Source: Phlebiopsis flavidoalba
Lineage: Eukaryota > Basidiomycota > Agaricomycetes > Polyporales > Phanerochaetaceae
Assembly: GCA_035772785.1 (NCBI GenBank)
Contig: JAOCPU010000053.1
Location: 124,001 to 188,000 of the forward strand
Length of the DNA: 64,000 bases
Reading direction: 5' to 3'
In this document: in pieces, positions 34,897 through 46,673 of the stretch
Layout of the letters: each line of letters begins with the position of its first letter
Position numbering within the stretch: position 1 is the stretch's first letter
Translations under genes and position numbers: made by a program
The notes under the pieces: generated by a model
What the model was told of the DNA's origin: nothing
The model's input: only the letters and a program-made list of their open reading frames with translations
Databases searched by the model: none

Positions 34897-36257
34897 ATGT
34901 CAGGTGTGGTGAGAGTCGACAATACAGATCCTGGAATTCAGTGGTCTGGAGACTGGCTGGGGAAAGGTGGCGACCAAATGGAATTTGAGGCGTACGTCTC
35001 TTACCTATCATCCCGGCTGATGAATATTCTCACTTGGAAATTTAGTAGCTCCAAGGGGGCAGTCACTGCTGGGTCTAGTTTCAGATACACCTTCACTGGT
35101 ACGTCAGGAAAGGTGTCTTCAAAGACATTTTCTGGACATTGCAGTGGTCTCACAAGATAAATATTTAGGCAGCGGCATTTCAATCTTTGGCACCGTTACA
35201 GGATGCAATCCCTGCCCATCACAGCTCCCTTATACATTTATTCTCGATCAATTTGGTGTTCATCCAATCACCATAACGTCGTCTTCAAGCTCGTCGCAAT
35301 ACCAGAGCAAAGTATTCTGGACTTCCCTCTCGCCGGGTGAAACATATACTCAACGCTACGTCCTCCGGTGACGGTGGCTCTAATCCACTGTTTTGGTTTG
35401 ATTTCCTTGAATACACTACATTGGCATCCCCTACATCGAGCCCTAACACACCAACTCCGGGCACCGAGACAAGTGCTGTCGCAGATACATCGAATTCCCC
35501 CCGCTAATTCTGCAACAACGATTCCAACTCAATCTCAAACGCCATCACAAACTGTGAATGCATCTCTCATCCCCAGCGCCACACCTACATCTTTGCCGTC
35601 GCTCTTATCGTTGTCTCCATCCTCAGCGATACCCATAGCTTTGTCAAGTTCAGCATTCATACCATCATCAATGTCGTTGTCCCCATCGATTTTCATACCC
35701 CAGTTTATGTCTACATTTACTTCGTCTCCAAACGTGTCGCTGATCCAAGCCACATCGCACGAATCCACATCTCAACCTTCACAGACTTCTGGAAGCCAAT
35801 TGGTAGTGCATAACCCATCCGAAGTCGTAAATCTTGACATTGTGCTCCCGGCAATTATCACTCCTTTCCTATTGATCATCCCCTAGGCATTGTTGCAGTT
35901 TTTCTTCGTAGGAAGAAAGGGACACCCTGTTGTAACCACACAATACCTACTTCTCCCGCCGAAAACGATGACGAGGACGCGCAAATGGTCGAGGCTTTTT
36001 CGACATCTACTGGCACCCCCGCCAACTCCAGCCAAGCTGCAAATAGCTTCGGGGACGGCTCTCCGCCTCCTTCTCCCCCGATTGCGGGGTCTGCTTCAGG
36101 TTCAATCGGCGGCCTCTCTCCATCAGCTTTTTGCCCAGAAGGCAGCTCCCATATTCCTCCGAAATCTCCTGCTCTTCCTCCGTACTCCTCCTCTGAAGGA
36201 ACACCCAGCCCTGCAGAAGAGGACTTTCTCGTGCCGCCGCCGTCTTATGAGAGCTGA
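34897..36257 (+). CDS. P5: single-pass membrane protein with C-terminal PPxY tail
   Basis: Starts MSGVVRVDNTDPGIQWSGDW, close to the P3 and P4 N-termini. Exon 1 ends near 34990 at a GTACGT donor. A second exon ends with SSFRYTFTG (35070-35098) before another GTACGT donor. The next exon has ISIFGTVTG (35175-35200), the block shared with P1. FWFDFLEY lies at 35393-35416. A long Ser/Thr/Pro-rich stalk (35430-35800) leads to the helix IVLPAIITPFLLIIP (about 35838-35885), where the frame shifts once and continues GIVAVFLRRKKG. The tail contains the acidic and Pro/Ser-rich part typical of the family and ends VPPPSYES at 36257. The function is unknown. The layout resembles that of cell-wall sensors, but this is only analogy. 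Confidence 0.72.
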
Positions 36258-36299
36258 AGCTCCCGCGCCATCGAGAGACGTAGCTCCCCAAGAGGGAAC

Positions 36300-37150
36300 C
36301 AGTAATGAGAGGGAAAAATGAAATATACACGGAGTATCTACACCTATGTACCGTAGACAAGGACGGAAGTATCAAGCGTAGTTTTGTGGTACAAAGCCAA
36401 AGTTGAAGCTGCCTCTTTGCAGGCCGCTTCTTGAAGTGGTACATCATTAGTCACTTATTTGCATTGTCCTTTGACATACTTTCCATGTACAAGCTGGGTA
36501 AGGATACTGTGTGCCCTGTGCTGCACATCGTATGTTGCCTTTACAGCTCTGCCAGGAAGTCTTAAGACTCGTCCGTGCGATATGCCAAGCGCAGGCGCCA
36601 TCCTGAATGAACGAACGACTTCGCGGCTATCGAAACTGGCCTGAGAGAGAAGGGGCTTTTGTAGCAGCGGAAAAAATAGATCTAATGGTAATAGTACGCC
36701 CTCGATACTTGACGCAAACTCGCTGGTTCCTTGACAAAATCATGCGTCAGAGTTTTCTTTGTGTGTTGACACGGTTGCGCCTCGAGGTTATGGATGCTAA
36801 GTGAGGTGTGCAATTGGCTGTAATCGGCTCAGTCTCAGACGGTAGGCTTAGCATCAAGACGCGTTCATAACCAAACATGGTCATACCAAGTTCTCAGATA
36901 CTTTCTATAGTGATGCCTCCAAATTATCTGCCCATCCAGACGGAAGATATATACCATAGATGTGTGGCAGCCAACTATCAACGTAAAGCGCGAGGCAAGT
37001 GTGGTGGCAGGCGGCGTCTAGATCTCAGAGCGGGCGTGGGATAACTCGCCCGATATGGTGCTTCCATCAACGTTTTTTTGGCGCACGAGTTTGGCTAGGA
37101 ACAACGAGCACTCCGTATTTCTGAGCCTCCAGAGAGTTTGGCTAGTCCTC
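36300..37150. other. no recognisable gene
   Basis: Only short frames, with no motifs. Confidence 0.35.
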
Positions 37151-37179
37151 AAGGTCTCACATGCTTACACTGAACTCCT

Positions 37180-38220
37180 TTAGGACTGCGAGCACATCAA
37201 AGACCCTGATGCTCCAACCAGGTCCGCTACCCCCGCCCCGCATACCCATCCTGCACGACCTCCTCTGTCCGTCGCCTCATCTCCTCCCACGTCCCCAGCC
37301 CCGCCCACGTCCTCCGCCACGTCCCACACCTCACACAGCACCCCGTCCGCGCCGCGCACGACGACCTCCCAGAACGCAGACACACACCCCGCGCACAGCC
37401 CCGCGCCGCCGCGCGCGACGACCCACTCCGGCACGAGCGCGGCACGCAGCGCGTCGAGCAGCCCGCGCAGCGCACACCCCGCGCCGCACACACGAGAGCG
37501 TCTCGCGGATCGCGGGGTTGAGCGTGTCCTCGGCGCGGGCGATGAGTGTGTGCTGCAGCGGAAGCAGCGCCGCGGGCGCGCGCTCGTGCAGGCACGCGAG
37601 GAGCGACGCGGATGCGGCGAGCTCGGGGGTACCTGCGCGGTGCGCGACGGCAAGCATGTGTTCGAGCGCGGGGAGCGTTGTGATGTCTGTTGGGGTGTGT
37701 AGCTGCCGGCGAGGGGGCAGGGGCGCGAGGGGCTGTTGTGTGCTGGGCTGAGGAGGTGGACGAGGATGGGGGGCGGGGTCACGGGGTATTCGTGTGTGAG
37801 AATGAGGAGGAGGCGCGGGAGGAGAGCCCAGGTTTGTATTTTGCTGCAAGGTCGAGGAGGGTGGTGTATGCGCGGGCGTTGCATGTGGAGAGGGCGCTGC
37901 GGTCGGGTCAGCTGCATGCGCGGATGCACTGGGACGTCAAAAACGTACTGGCCGTCGTGCAACACGCGAAGAAAGAGCACGATGTCTGCAACGGAGTCCT
38001 GCAGTGGTATGATGGGGCAGCCCTCGTACACATCTTCGGGCGAGAGCCCCTCGAGCGGCCGTGGGATACTGAACATGTCTCTAAAGAGCGCGGACGATTG
38101 ACTAAGGACCGTCCGGCGGACCTTCAGCATGTGATCTTCAACGCGCAGGACAACCATATCGTCGGCATCGTCACCATCGCTCTGTGTGGACAGCGGAAAC
38201 GCAGGACCGCCTTCAAACGT
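37180..38220 (-). pseudogene. BTB/POZ domain protein, copy 2
   Basis: The clearest BTB gene. Near 38180-37920 the minus strand encodes DGDDADDMVVLRVEDHMLKV, RRTVLSQSSALFRDMFSIPR and then EDVYEGCPIIPLQDSVADIV with FLRVLHDG, the full beta-alpha core of a fungal BTB domain. Then the frame changes: a YTTLLDLAAKYK segment (about 37870), LPALEHMLAVAHRAGTPELA (about 37670-37600) and RGLLDALRAALVPEW with GGAGLCAGCVSAFWE (about 37460-37370) lie in three different registers. These C-terminal helices and the paired cysteines are shared with copy 1. The true start may lie upstream of 38157. It could be one intact gene if the shifts are consensus errors. It lies next to lectin copy 2, tail to head. Confidence 0.62.
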
Positions 38221-38224
38221 CTAC

Positions 38225-39610
38225 AAACGTATCAGCCTGCTGATCGATCCCATTCGCAAGCAGCTCGCCTCGCTCGTCGAGACGACGACAGAACCCTCGT
38301 TCTCCGTCTGCGCGATTCCAGGCCCTAGATCAGCCCCGATCCACCGCGCCACCAGCGCCGTCGCGGTCCCATTCACGAAGACCTGTTGTTCGTCCATCCA
38401 GCGTCCGTCGAACCACACACGCGCTGCCGCACGACCGCGTCCTCGTGCTGCCAAAAGAGCTGGATGCACCGACCGTCGCCGTATTCGTGCGCGACGGCGG
38501 TGATCGTGGCGGCAGATTGCCCGGGGATGTCCAGCTGGCCCCTAGCGGGGCGTGAGCCCCTAGTGCGTACGAGGACCGGAGGCAACGTACCGTGCCCCAC
38601 GTCTTGCTATTGGGCGCTTTGATCCATTCGATGATCGATAGGTTGTCGTCTTGGACGTATACGCTGGTGCTATGTTCAGAAGAGCGCAATCGTTGAAATT
38701 TCAAGCAGTTCACGTACTGGATTTCGCCGTCCCGAAGCAGTACCCGCGGCGATGCTGTGCAAGGTGCGTTCGTACTGCGTGGTGCCCACTGTGGCGTATT
38801 TGATCCTGCGGACGCTCAGCTTCATAAAGTGGTGTGTGCAGAGCATCACGGCGCACTTTTTGCTGTCCAGGGATATCAGGCATTCGCAGAGCTGGCCATC
38901 GACCGCGTTTTGAAGGAAAAACCAGAAATATCTGGATGCTGGTAGCGAGTGAGTGACGGCGACAGGGGTAGGCGTCGAAAGGGTATACCGTCAATGTCCA
39001 ACGCCGCCATACCAGTTGCGGGTCTTTCCTTGCAGCCGTTTCCCCACGCCCGCCGCCGTAGGGGTTTGCCCACATTATGCTCATCGCATGCCACGCTTCA
39101 GCACGTCTGATGAGCCTTCCTGCAATCCCGTAAAGACAGCGGACACACCACATGTAGATCGCCTCGTCGCGGCCCTGGTAGAGGAGCATAAACCCGTGGG
39201 CGCGGTCGTTGTGTGTCCATCGGTTTGATGGCGATCGCTGTACCCGGCAGCGCGTTGTCTTGCGCGAACTCGGAAGGGTGCCACGACCAGCTGTCCTCGA
39301 GTGCCCCAGCTTCCTGGCGTGGCGTCGCTCGCGGAGTACGCCGTCTCGGAGTCTTGATAGAATATGTACTTGCGCCAGCCCTCGTCCTGAAAAAGATGAC
39401 CTAAGGCCGATTTATATGCACAGTGCCGGAGTGACGTACGACGTGAGAGACGAGGGGGTTTTTGAGGTGGGTCTGGGAACATGAGCTCGCCTGGTGGAAG
39501 GAATCAGCGCACATTTGAGAGCGAGTGGAGCGCTTTACTCGCCTAGAAACCAGCAGTGATTCTGGAAGATCACGGCTGGAACCGTTTGTCAGAAGTATGG
39601 ATGCATGAAC
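38225..39610 (-). pseudogene. fucose-specific-lectin-like beta-propeller, copy 2
   Basis: Minus-strand gene with blade motifs in order: KYIFYQDSETAYSASDATPG (39380-39320), a FSFKTRSMASSANA strand (about 38930-38890), TSVYVQDDNLSIIEWIK (38670-38620), AATITAVAHEYGDGRCIQLF (38520-38460), and RVWFDGRWMDEQQVFVNGT (about 38420-38370). These correspond to the repeats of about 50 residues of AAL-type fungal fucose lectins, in which an aromatic-rich YYQD or LFWQ strand and a Trp line the sugar pocket. No jacalin or helical part follows. Reading registers switch between blades at places without intron sites. The 3' end abuts the 5' end of BTB copy 2. Confidence 0.58.
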
Positions 39611-39799
39611 GCGTGCACATACATAGATCCTTGTTCTGCATTGCATCCTGCAGAGCGGATGGCGATATGTTTAGACAGAGCTCGCGGACGAGTCCGTCAG
39701 AGTCTTGGCGTAAAGTCGCACGCCTTCTCCGTAGGCAGACACGGTCAAAGCAGAATGATGATCCTACTCTCACGATGAGAGCAAGCTTGCCGAGAGACA

Positions 39800-40930
39800 G
39801 TGCTCAAAGGACACACCATGAGTGCTTAGAGGTGGCTGACTTGGGCGGCCAAATCGATGTGTTGGATGACAAGCAGATATCGACGCACGAACGCCGCCAA
39901 AAGCGCATCATACGCCACAAAGCTGATGGCGATACCTTTTGAGGCTTTGAGCGCATCCTTCACAACCTCCCACATCTACCACCGCCCCCAACTCGTCCCA
40001 TGTCCCATATCCCCGAACCCCGCATACTCCTTCATCGCGTCCCTCAGGGACCGTCGTCCCTCCTCCCTGGCAACTGTCTCCTAGAACTCGCCCGCTCACA
40101 GCCCGCGTCGCCGGACGCGACGACCTATTCCGGGACTAGCGCATCATGGTGCGGATTAGCGAGTTGAGCGTCGCTTCGGCTGCGCGCGACCAGCCCGGCT
40201 TAGGGAGCCGCAAGAGCGGGGCGTTGTACAGGCACGCGAGAGGATGACACGACGAGTGTGGAGTTACCAGGCCGGCGCGCGGTGCGACAGCGAGGATGCC
40301 CCTCGCGCGCGGGGAGTATTGTGGAGGTTTCGGAGGTGTAGGACCCCGAGAGCGAGCAGGAGTTGAGCAGGGCGTTAGTGCAGTGGGATGGATGGGTGAG
40401 GGAAATGCGGGGGCTCGTGTGCAAGCGCGGTGAGGAGGTGCAAGAGCAAAGCCCAGGTTTGGTGTTTGAAGGCGAGGTTGATGAGGGTTATGTATACTCG
40501 GGCATCGCACAGAGAATTAGTGCCGTGGTGGAGTCAGGGCGGTGCACGATGAGGCAAGGAAAAGGGATGCACGGGCCATTGTCAAGCACTCGGAAGAAGA
40601 GGGCAGTCTCTACGGTCAAATTTCTACTATGGGACGTTCCTCGTATAGGTCTTCCGGTGAGAGCTATTCAAGTGGCCGTGGATAACTGAACATGTTCTGA
40701 AGCAGGGCAGACAATTGAACTCAGCACAGCCCGCGGTTTCGCCGCAAGACCTAGTGCTGGAGACTCTCTGTGGTACCATGAGGTTTCGCGTGCTGCTGAA
40801 GACGCCAATCAAGACAAGTCTTCGCTTGTCCGGCTTGCTGCACATTCAAGCCACGACGCTCTGTTACAATAGCTGCAGTCGAGGTGAGATCCCTCTCCAC
40901 TCCATTTCGAGTGTGCCGTAAATCTCATAC
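39800..40930 (-). pseudogene. BTB/POZ domain protein, copy 3 (degraded)
   Basis: Minus strand: the segment LLQNMFSYPRPLE followed by LSPEDLYEERPIVE (40700-40620) matches FRDMFSIPRPLEGLSPEDVYEG of copy 2, though with a stop inside. A helical region with Ala/Leu-rich frames (40430-40180) and a terminal piece, ISFVAYDALLAAFVRRYLLV (39950-39880), follow. The last piece matches the remnant at 29165-29575, which shows that the block BTB / lectin / BTB was duplicated as a unit. Confidence 0.5.
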
Positions 40931-40949
40931 ACATGATGATCAGAGCTCG

Positions 40950-41500
40950 ATGGTACCGCGTTCTGTGATTCCAGATCCATTCACAGCTGCGCTCGATGAG
41001 GACTGCTGTGGATGCTGCCTTGATGGTTCGGTTGAGCGAGGTGGGAAGACGTGTTACCCACTCGTCGACATCACCGCTCGTTTTGATCATCCCTGTCTGC
41101 GCAGGTATTGGGATGGATGGGTACAGAAACGTAGCTAATATCTCATCCTGCCTGATGAAGTAGATTCGGGCAAGTCCTGAAGTCGCCTTATTTGGCAATC
41201 CAGTTTCCCTTCTCGCAATCCACCATCCAACAGATGCCACGGAGCCGGTTTCGCAATGCTATTGGACCATAAATGTGTCAGAATCAAGCTGTGATATGAG
41301 ATTGCGCATCCGTATCATAGACCACTGGCAGTGTCATCGCACCGCGGTGTGTGCTTAAATTTCGTCAGACTGTCGTCGCAATTGAGCTGAACGCGCCCGG
41401 CAAGCAGTGTTCTTTACAATGATATAACACTTATGCCTAGTCCCGGGGAGGAGGTAGATTTTTTGCTCCTTTCCCCCTACATCAACTGTCCGACCAGATA
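40950..41500. other. no recognisable gene
   Basis: A 143-codon minus frame (40809-41240) overlaps BTB copy 3 and has no motif I recognise. A possible TATA-like ATATAAC near 41422 could serve P6. Confidence 0.3.
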
Positions 41501-41504
41501 GATC

Positions 41505-42951
41505 ATGTCAAAACACAATGAGGATTGATGATACTTCTCCTGAGTTGAGGTTTCTCTCCGGATTGGATAGTACGCAGTGGCCGGGGCGATTTCAATGGGT
41601 AATTTTCTAGTCTACGCTTGAGTTGCGCAACGTACATTCTCATGTAGACGCTTAGAACTTCCCACGGAACAATCACTAGGGACGCATATATACTATTTTA
41701 TATCAGTTGGTACGCACGAGTTGTTGTTGTCTAAACCATCTCTCAAGCTACAACTGCTCACGAAAGTAGCAGGTGTCGACGAAGTTTGCATTCGTTGGAT
41801 CCGTGCTACCGTGCTTTGGTCAGTGCACTGGCTATTTCCAAACATTCAATGTTAGCAATAGCAATAATCTTTCGACCACACAAACACTTCAAGTAACGCC
41901 AACAGAAGAGGGAGCGTTCAATTATCCTTTATGGAGGATAAGTGGCTTAAGCACTTATCAAAACCTGCTAGTTATTCAAGCCGACCGTCTCAATAATACC
42001 ACTCCAGACCCGCTGTTCTGGTTTGATTATATCGAAGTCACTATTCCAAACGCCACTACATCCAGTAGTATCACGTTCACCACGAATACAGAGCCTGGTA
42101 GTGTGAGCGTAATCAACTTCTCAACGGATCCTGGGACATTATCACCATCCTTACTACCTACGTCTACGTTGGATCCACTGCAACCCTCCGACTCTTAAGT
42201 CATTTATGTCCCTACCCCCACCCTCAATTTCATCACAGATTCTATTTTCAACATCGCATGGCTCCCACACTCCTAGCACGCAACAGAACCAGCCATCACA
42301 GTCATCCTCTCAGCCCTCCAGAACTTCTGGCGCAGGGGAAGGACAGCCGCGTCTCCCCCCCCATACACCGTGCCGAATCATGGCTCATCAGCTGCTTCAA
42401 AACGTCACATCGTCTTATTCAAAATTGTTATCCCTGTTTGTGTTATTGCTTCCGTTATAGCAGTGGCCTTGATTGCCTTATACAGGAGGAAACGGAAGTC
42501 ACTCCGCGGGTCTCGATCTGTCAATAATACGACCGATCCAAGTGATGAACGCACCCATATCGTCGACGCCACATCAATACGCCCCTCTTCTACTCCCTTG
42601 AATCTGGGAGCGTATAACGGTTCGAACTACAACGACGCCGACAGCTCTCTAGCGTGCTCGAGCAGTGATCCTGGCTCGCCTGGGATCGAGTCCTTCCGAG
42701 TCGCCGATCGCCGCCTTGTTGCAATAGATGACGAATCCTACATGGACTTGAATGCACAATTAACCTCGCCTCCCTCGTACACTTCTGACCTGCCTCCGAG
42801 CTTTGTGTCGGGACCGGATCCACGAGAGCCTCCGCCATCGTATCACAGCGCAATGAGCAGCAATAAATACCTTTTTAGAACATGTTTTCGGATTTCCTTC
42901 ATGGTTTGGCCGCGTGAAATGTCGGTCAAGGAGAGGTTTCAGGTATTGTAG
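41505..42951 (+). CDS. P6: single-pass membrane protein with PPxY motif and extended C-terminus
   Basis: The family N-terminus reads RIDDTSPELRF at about 41521; the ATG at 41505 fits if one A of the AAAA run near 41510 is extra, otherwise the ATG at 41518 is used. The middle exon runs open from 41773 with FWFDYIEV (42018-42041). After a Ser/Thr-rich stalk the long last frame (42370-42951) encodes the helix VIPVCVIASVIAVALIALY with the stop-transfer run RRKRK, then a cytoplasmic tail with SYMDLN and PPSYTS. PPPSYHS appears at 42833-42853 but is not followed by a stop: the frame runs on for about 33 codons. This is the only copy with a lost stop and with two PPSY motifs in the tail. Confidence 0.68.
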
Positions 42952-42959
42952 GTGGTGGA

Positions 42960-43280
42960 AGGCTTGGAAATTAATAAGGTAAGTACCACGTCTCGAATAA
43001 TCGCCCTACACGTGTGAGGCCTTTTTCCCACGCCTCGTGCCTGGCTCTTCTTCTCCCTCGACAGGCACGCTACGTTTGAACCCGACTCCGCCAGACGTGC
43101 CCCTTCCCCTCGCCGATCAATGCACTACAGGTGCGGGCTTTTCGGTTGCTTTGTGCGACAGTGGCCGACGCCACAACTCTGATAAGCATGGAACTGAAGG
43201 GCACCACTCCAGTTTAAATATCCTGCCTTGACGGCTCGTCGGACGACATTGGCTTCTTGCCCCTCCGTCTCGCTCGTCGC
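42960..43280. other. intergenic, no recognisable gene
   Basis: I see no gene here. A TTTAAATAT stretch at about 43213 could serve the lectin gene that follows. Confidence 0.3.
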
Positions 43281-43283
43281 GCC

Positions 43284-46200
43284 ATGCCTCTGCAGCTCGT
43301 GAGTATCCTAAGCCCCTTCATACGGTGTACCTTGACGCGTTTTCGAACACAGAGAACAACGACGACTCTCTCCAACGGCAGTCTGCGCCGAGGGCGTGCG
43401 CTGCTACACCAAAGACCGTCGACGGCGAAGTCCGCGAGGGCGTGCAACGACACCTCCAACGGCACCCTTGCAGGCTCTATCACACCGCGCAGACACCGCG
43501 GCGCTCGAGTCGCGCGACGCGTGGTACGGCGGCACCCTCAAGTTCCACGCGTCGCCCGACAGCTCGCTGTGCACCTTCGCCGTACGCCCCCTTCCATCCT
43601 CCTCTGTTTCCGCGCTGATGAGAGTTAGTAGTGGGCGCCGTGGCACCAGAGCATTTTCCACCAAGACGAAGAGTACACCCTGCGCGAGAAACGGCGCTCG
43701 CCGGCGTCGGCGTGCAAGTGGGTCGACACGGAGTTTGAGCAGGGGGACTGTTTGCCCGCGACCAACCTCGCCGTGGTGCATTCTGCCGATGCAGTGCGGG
43801 TCGTGTTTGTTCTGGCAGGACAAGGACGGGTGGATCTGCTACAGGTGCGTGTGCTTGGTGCGCTGTGCGCGCTGAGGTGCTGACGATGGGCGCAGGAAAG
43901 CGCGGAACTGGGTGTGGGACGCGGGAGCCGGCGAGGTTGTGCAAGGCGGTTGAAGGGACTGGTATAGGTGCGGGCGTCGTGGAATGGTACGCCCCTCCTT
44001 TGACGCATCGCCGAGCCTCGCTGAATACGCCGTCAAATAGACCTTGTCGATATTCGCGTGTATTACCAAGACGAATCCTACGTTATTCGCGAGTACCGTG
44101 GCGGCTTCGACTCTACCTGGTAAGCATTCGCGTTCGGTAGCCCGTGTTCATGCATTAACATCAGCTAGGAAAACTGTTGACGGCTTCACCTTGAAGTACA
44201 CCACCCCGTGGGCGACATCACCGCCATCTCGTGGGAAGGTCAGGGCGGAAACGTCGAAGCCAGGTCAGCTCTCACCCATGATTTCTCCACAACCATGTCC
44301 CTGCTAACATAGACATTGCACAGGCTCTACCTCCAAGACGACAGCGACGACATCATCGAATGGTGTAATAGTGGTAAGGGGTTGGTACCAGTACGCTCTT
44401 GCATCCCCTTCGCGCGGAGCTCTCCGCTGACACGAGGGAATCGATTTTAGTGGTCAGTTCAAGGAATCCGCGCTTCCTGAGGCGGACATCACGGCGTTCG
44501 TCCAGGATGTCGAGTCTGATACCCCAGGGTACCTCGTCACTGTCATGTGGACTGGTCAAGACCAGGTACGACCCTCCCTCCGTTCAGCAGGCGGAAACTG
44601 CCTGATTCTCGTGTCAGATGCTCTGTACCAGCGTGTCTACTCCCAGACGCTGCAAAACCTGGCTCAAGCCTACGAAAATCGCAGACCTTCAAAACGCCGG
44701 GACGTCCGTGGGTGACTGGACTGGGAGCCACTTCTCCGGTATCCTCACCCACCCCCACCCCGTCTGAGCCTTACTGACGCACCACCAGATAAACTGCCCG
44801 GGCATCGACGCAAAGGCCATCCGCGCGATCACGCTCACGGACGGCGAACGTCCTGCACGGCATGTCAATCTCATACACCGACGGCACCGAGACGCTCTGG
44901 CACGGCGGTGCCGTCGGGAAGAAGCACCAGTTCGGGCTCGCGGCGGGGGAGGATGTCGTGCAGGTGCTTGTGTGGCGGCGGGTGCGGACGGCGTGGAGGG
45001 GGTGCGGTTTGTTACTTCCAGAGGTGCGCTTTTCTTGTGTGGTTGTGTGTCGGGGGCTGAGTGGGGTGGCAGGTGTCGAGTCGCCGTGGTATGGTAAACC
45101 GAGCGACGCGCCAATTTCGTGGGGAGTACAAAGGGCGTCCTCTCGCGGGGCTCATCGGCACCGCAGAGGAGCGCATCACCGGCCTCAAGGTGCGCCCCTC
45201 ACCCTCACCCTCCCCCGTCCCTCCCTTCCTAACCCACCCCGCAGCCGTTCTGGTCCACACGCGAAACACCACTCGGCCAGCTAACAATCGACGAAAGCAC
45301 CGCCCTCTCCCACGCACCTCGGCAAACAAATCGCCGCCTCCGCAGCCCCACATCGCCGCGCTCCAGGCGCGCGCAGCGCCGCCTTCGCGCGCCGCGTCGA
45401 CGCGGACCTCGCGGACCCCGCGCGCGCGGCGATGGAAGGCGTCGCGCGGTTCGTCGGCGCGGTGGAGAGTATCTGCATGAGCTGGTGCTCCTGGGGAAGC
45501 AGGCGCAGAGCGAGGGGCGGCCGGAGGTGGGGTATCGGGGCGAGGATGTAAGTGTTAATGTGGGGAGGTGTCAGGAGGAGGCGAGGGGCGTTGAGGGGCT
45601 GTTGAAGAGCTTGGCTGTGGGTGCGGGGAGGCTTGTGCCTGAGGGTGAGCAGGTGCGTTGTGGTTTGGGTGGTGTTTGGTGGGAAGGTGCTGATGGGGGA
45701 GTAGCTTGGGCAGGAAAGTCGCGGGTGAGGTGGAGAATTCGAAGTTGAGGGCGAAGAAGCTTGCTGATATCCAGGCGACGGCGGAGAGTCTGAAGGCGAT
45801 GGCTGCGGTGAAGCAGCGCGAACTCACGTACGTGTCACAAGGTCCAATCCGCTGGAGCTTGTGCTGATCCTGCGTCACACCAGTGCCGCACGCGACAAGG
45901 CGGATAAAGACATGCGGGAGGCCCAGCTTGCGAAGGACGCTGCGCAAGAGAGACGAGACACGAAGGCCGCTTACAAGGTATATATCACAGCCTGCAGCCC
46001 TGGTCTGCCAAGCGCTGAGTATATCTCCGCAGTTCGTCAGAGACGTCTTCACGCTCGGTATCGGCAACAGATACGACGTCTTCGGCCTCAACCGCAACAT
46101 CGCCTCGATCGACGAGCTCATCGCAGCGCACAAGGCCGACTTCGACGGCGCGCACAAGCGGCTCGGCGCCGCGCTCGCCGACAGCGCGAAAGTCGACGCC

Positions 46201-46582
46201 GAGCTCGCCCGCATCGCGCAGCTCGCGGCGACGACGACGTCCCGCGCACGCCGCCGCTCTCGACGCCGCCGTCGGCACCACGGCGGGCCTGCTCGACCAG
46301 ACGCGCGACCTCGCGCACGCCGCGGCGGAGCTCGCGACGCTGCTCGCGCAGATGCATGCGTCGAGCGAGGAGCTTGACGACGGGGAGTCGGCGGAGCGCT
46401 TTGCGGAGGGCGTGCTGCGGATCGGGAAGCTCGCCGACACGTCGGCGTGGTTGGCGGGTCTTATGGGGGAGCGCGGGGTGTGGTTTAGACAGACGATTGA
46501 GCGCATTGCGGGCCAAGCGGAGGCGCAGGTCGTGATATCCTCTCTAGTGGTTACATTATTGGTTGCATATAGGCCGTTTTAA
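43284..46582 (+). CDS. large lectin, copy 2: fucose-lectin propeller + jacalin-like + helical region (frame-broken)
   Basis: Facing paralogue of the gene at 51868-55090. The tiny first exon MPLQL ends at a GTGAGT donor (43299), just as MSLQI does in the other copy. Blade motifs follow: CYTKDR (about 43400), SSLCTFA (43560-43585), the IRVYYQDESY-type strand at about 44055-44095, VGDITAISW (about 44210-44235), and RLYLQDDSDDIIEW (44320-44362). A jacalin-like beta-prism part includes MSISYTDGTETLWHGGAVG (44862-44918). The 3' part is alpha-helical: DSAKVDAELARIAQLA (46180-46230) and SSEELDDGESAERFAEGVL (46358-46420). The frame is lost at several points in the first exons and in a GAC-repeat near 46230-46250. 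Such fungal lectins are usually cytoplasmic defence proteins; this role is inferred. Confidence 0.68.
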
Positions 46583-46673
46583 TACAGAGGATCGCGCTGA
46601 GATAACTTATGCGTTCAATGGTGCCATGGCGTCCTTTCGTGCGAGAACCATTTTCTCGCGCTGGAAATCACAT

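Noticed and set aside
37161..37751. Plus-strand frame of 196 codons
   Set aside because: Antisense to BTB copy 2; low-complexity Pro, Arg and Ser composition caused by high GC.
46352..46582. Small separate membrane protein (ending SSLVVTLLVAYRPF)
   Set aside because: Its N-terminal part is clearly the helical end of lectin copy 2; the hydrophobic end is the lectin's own C-terminus or read-through.
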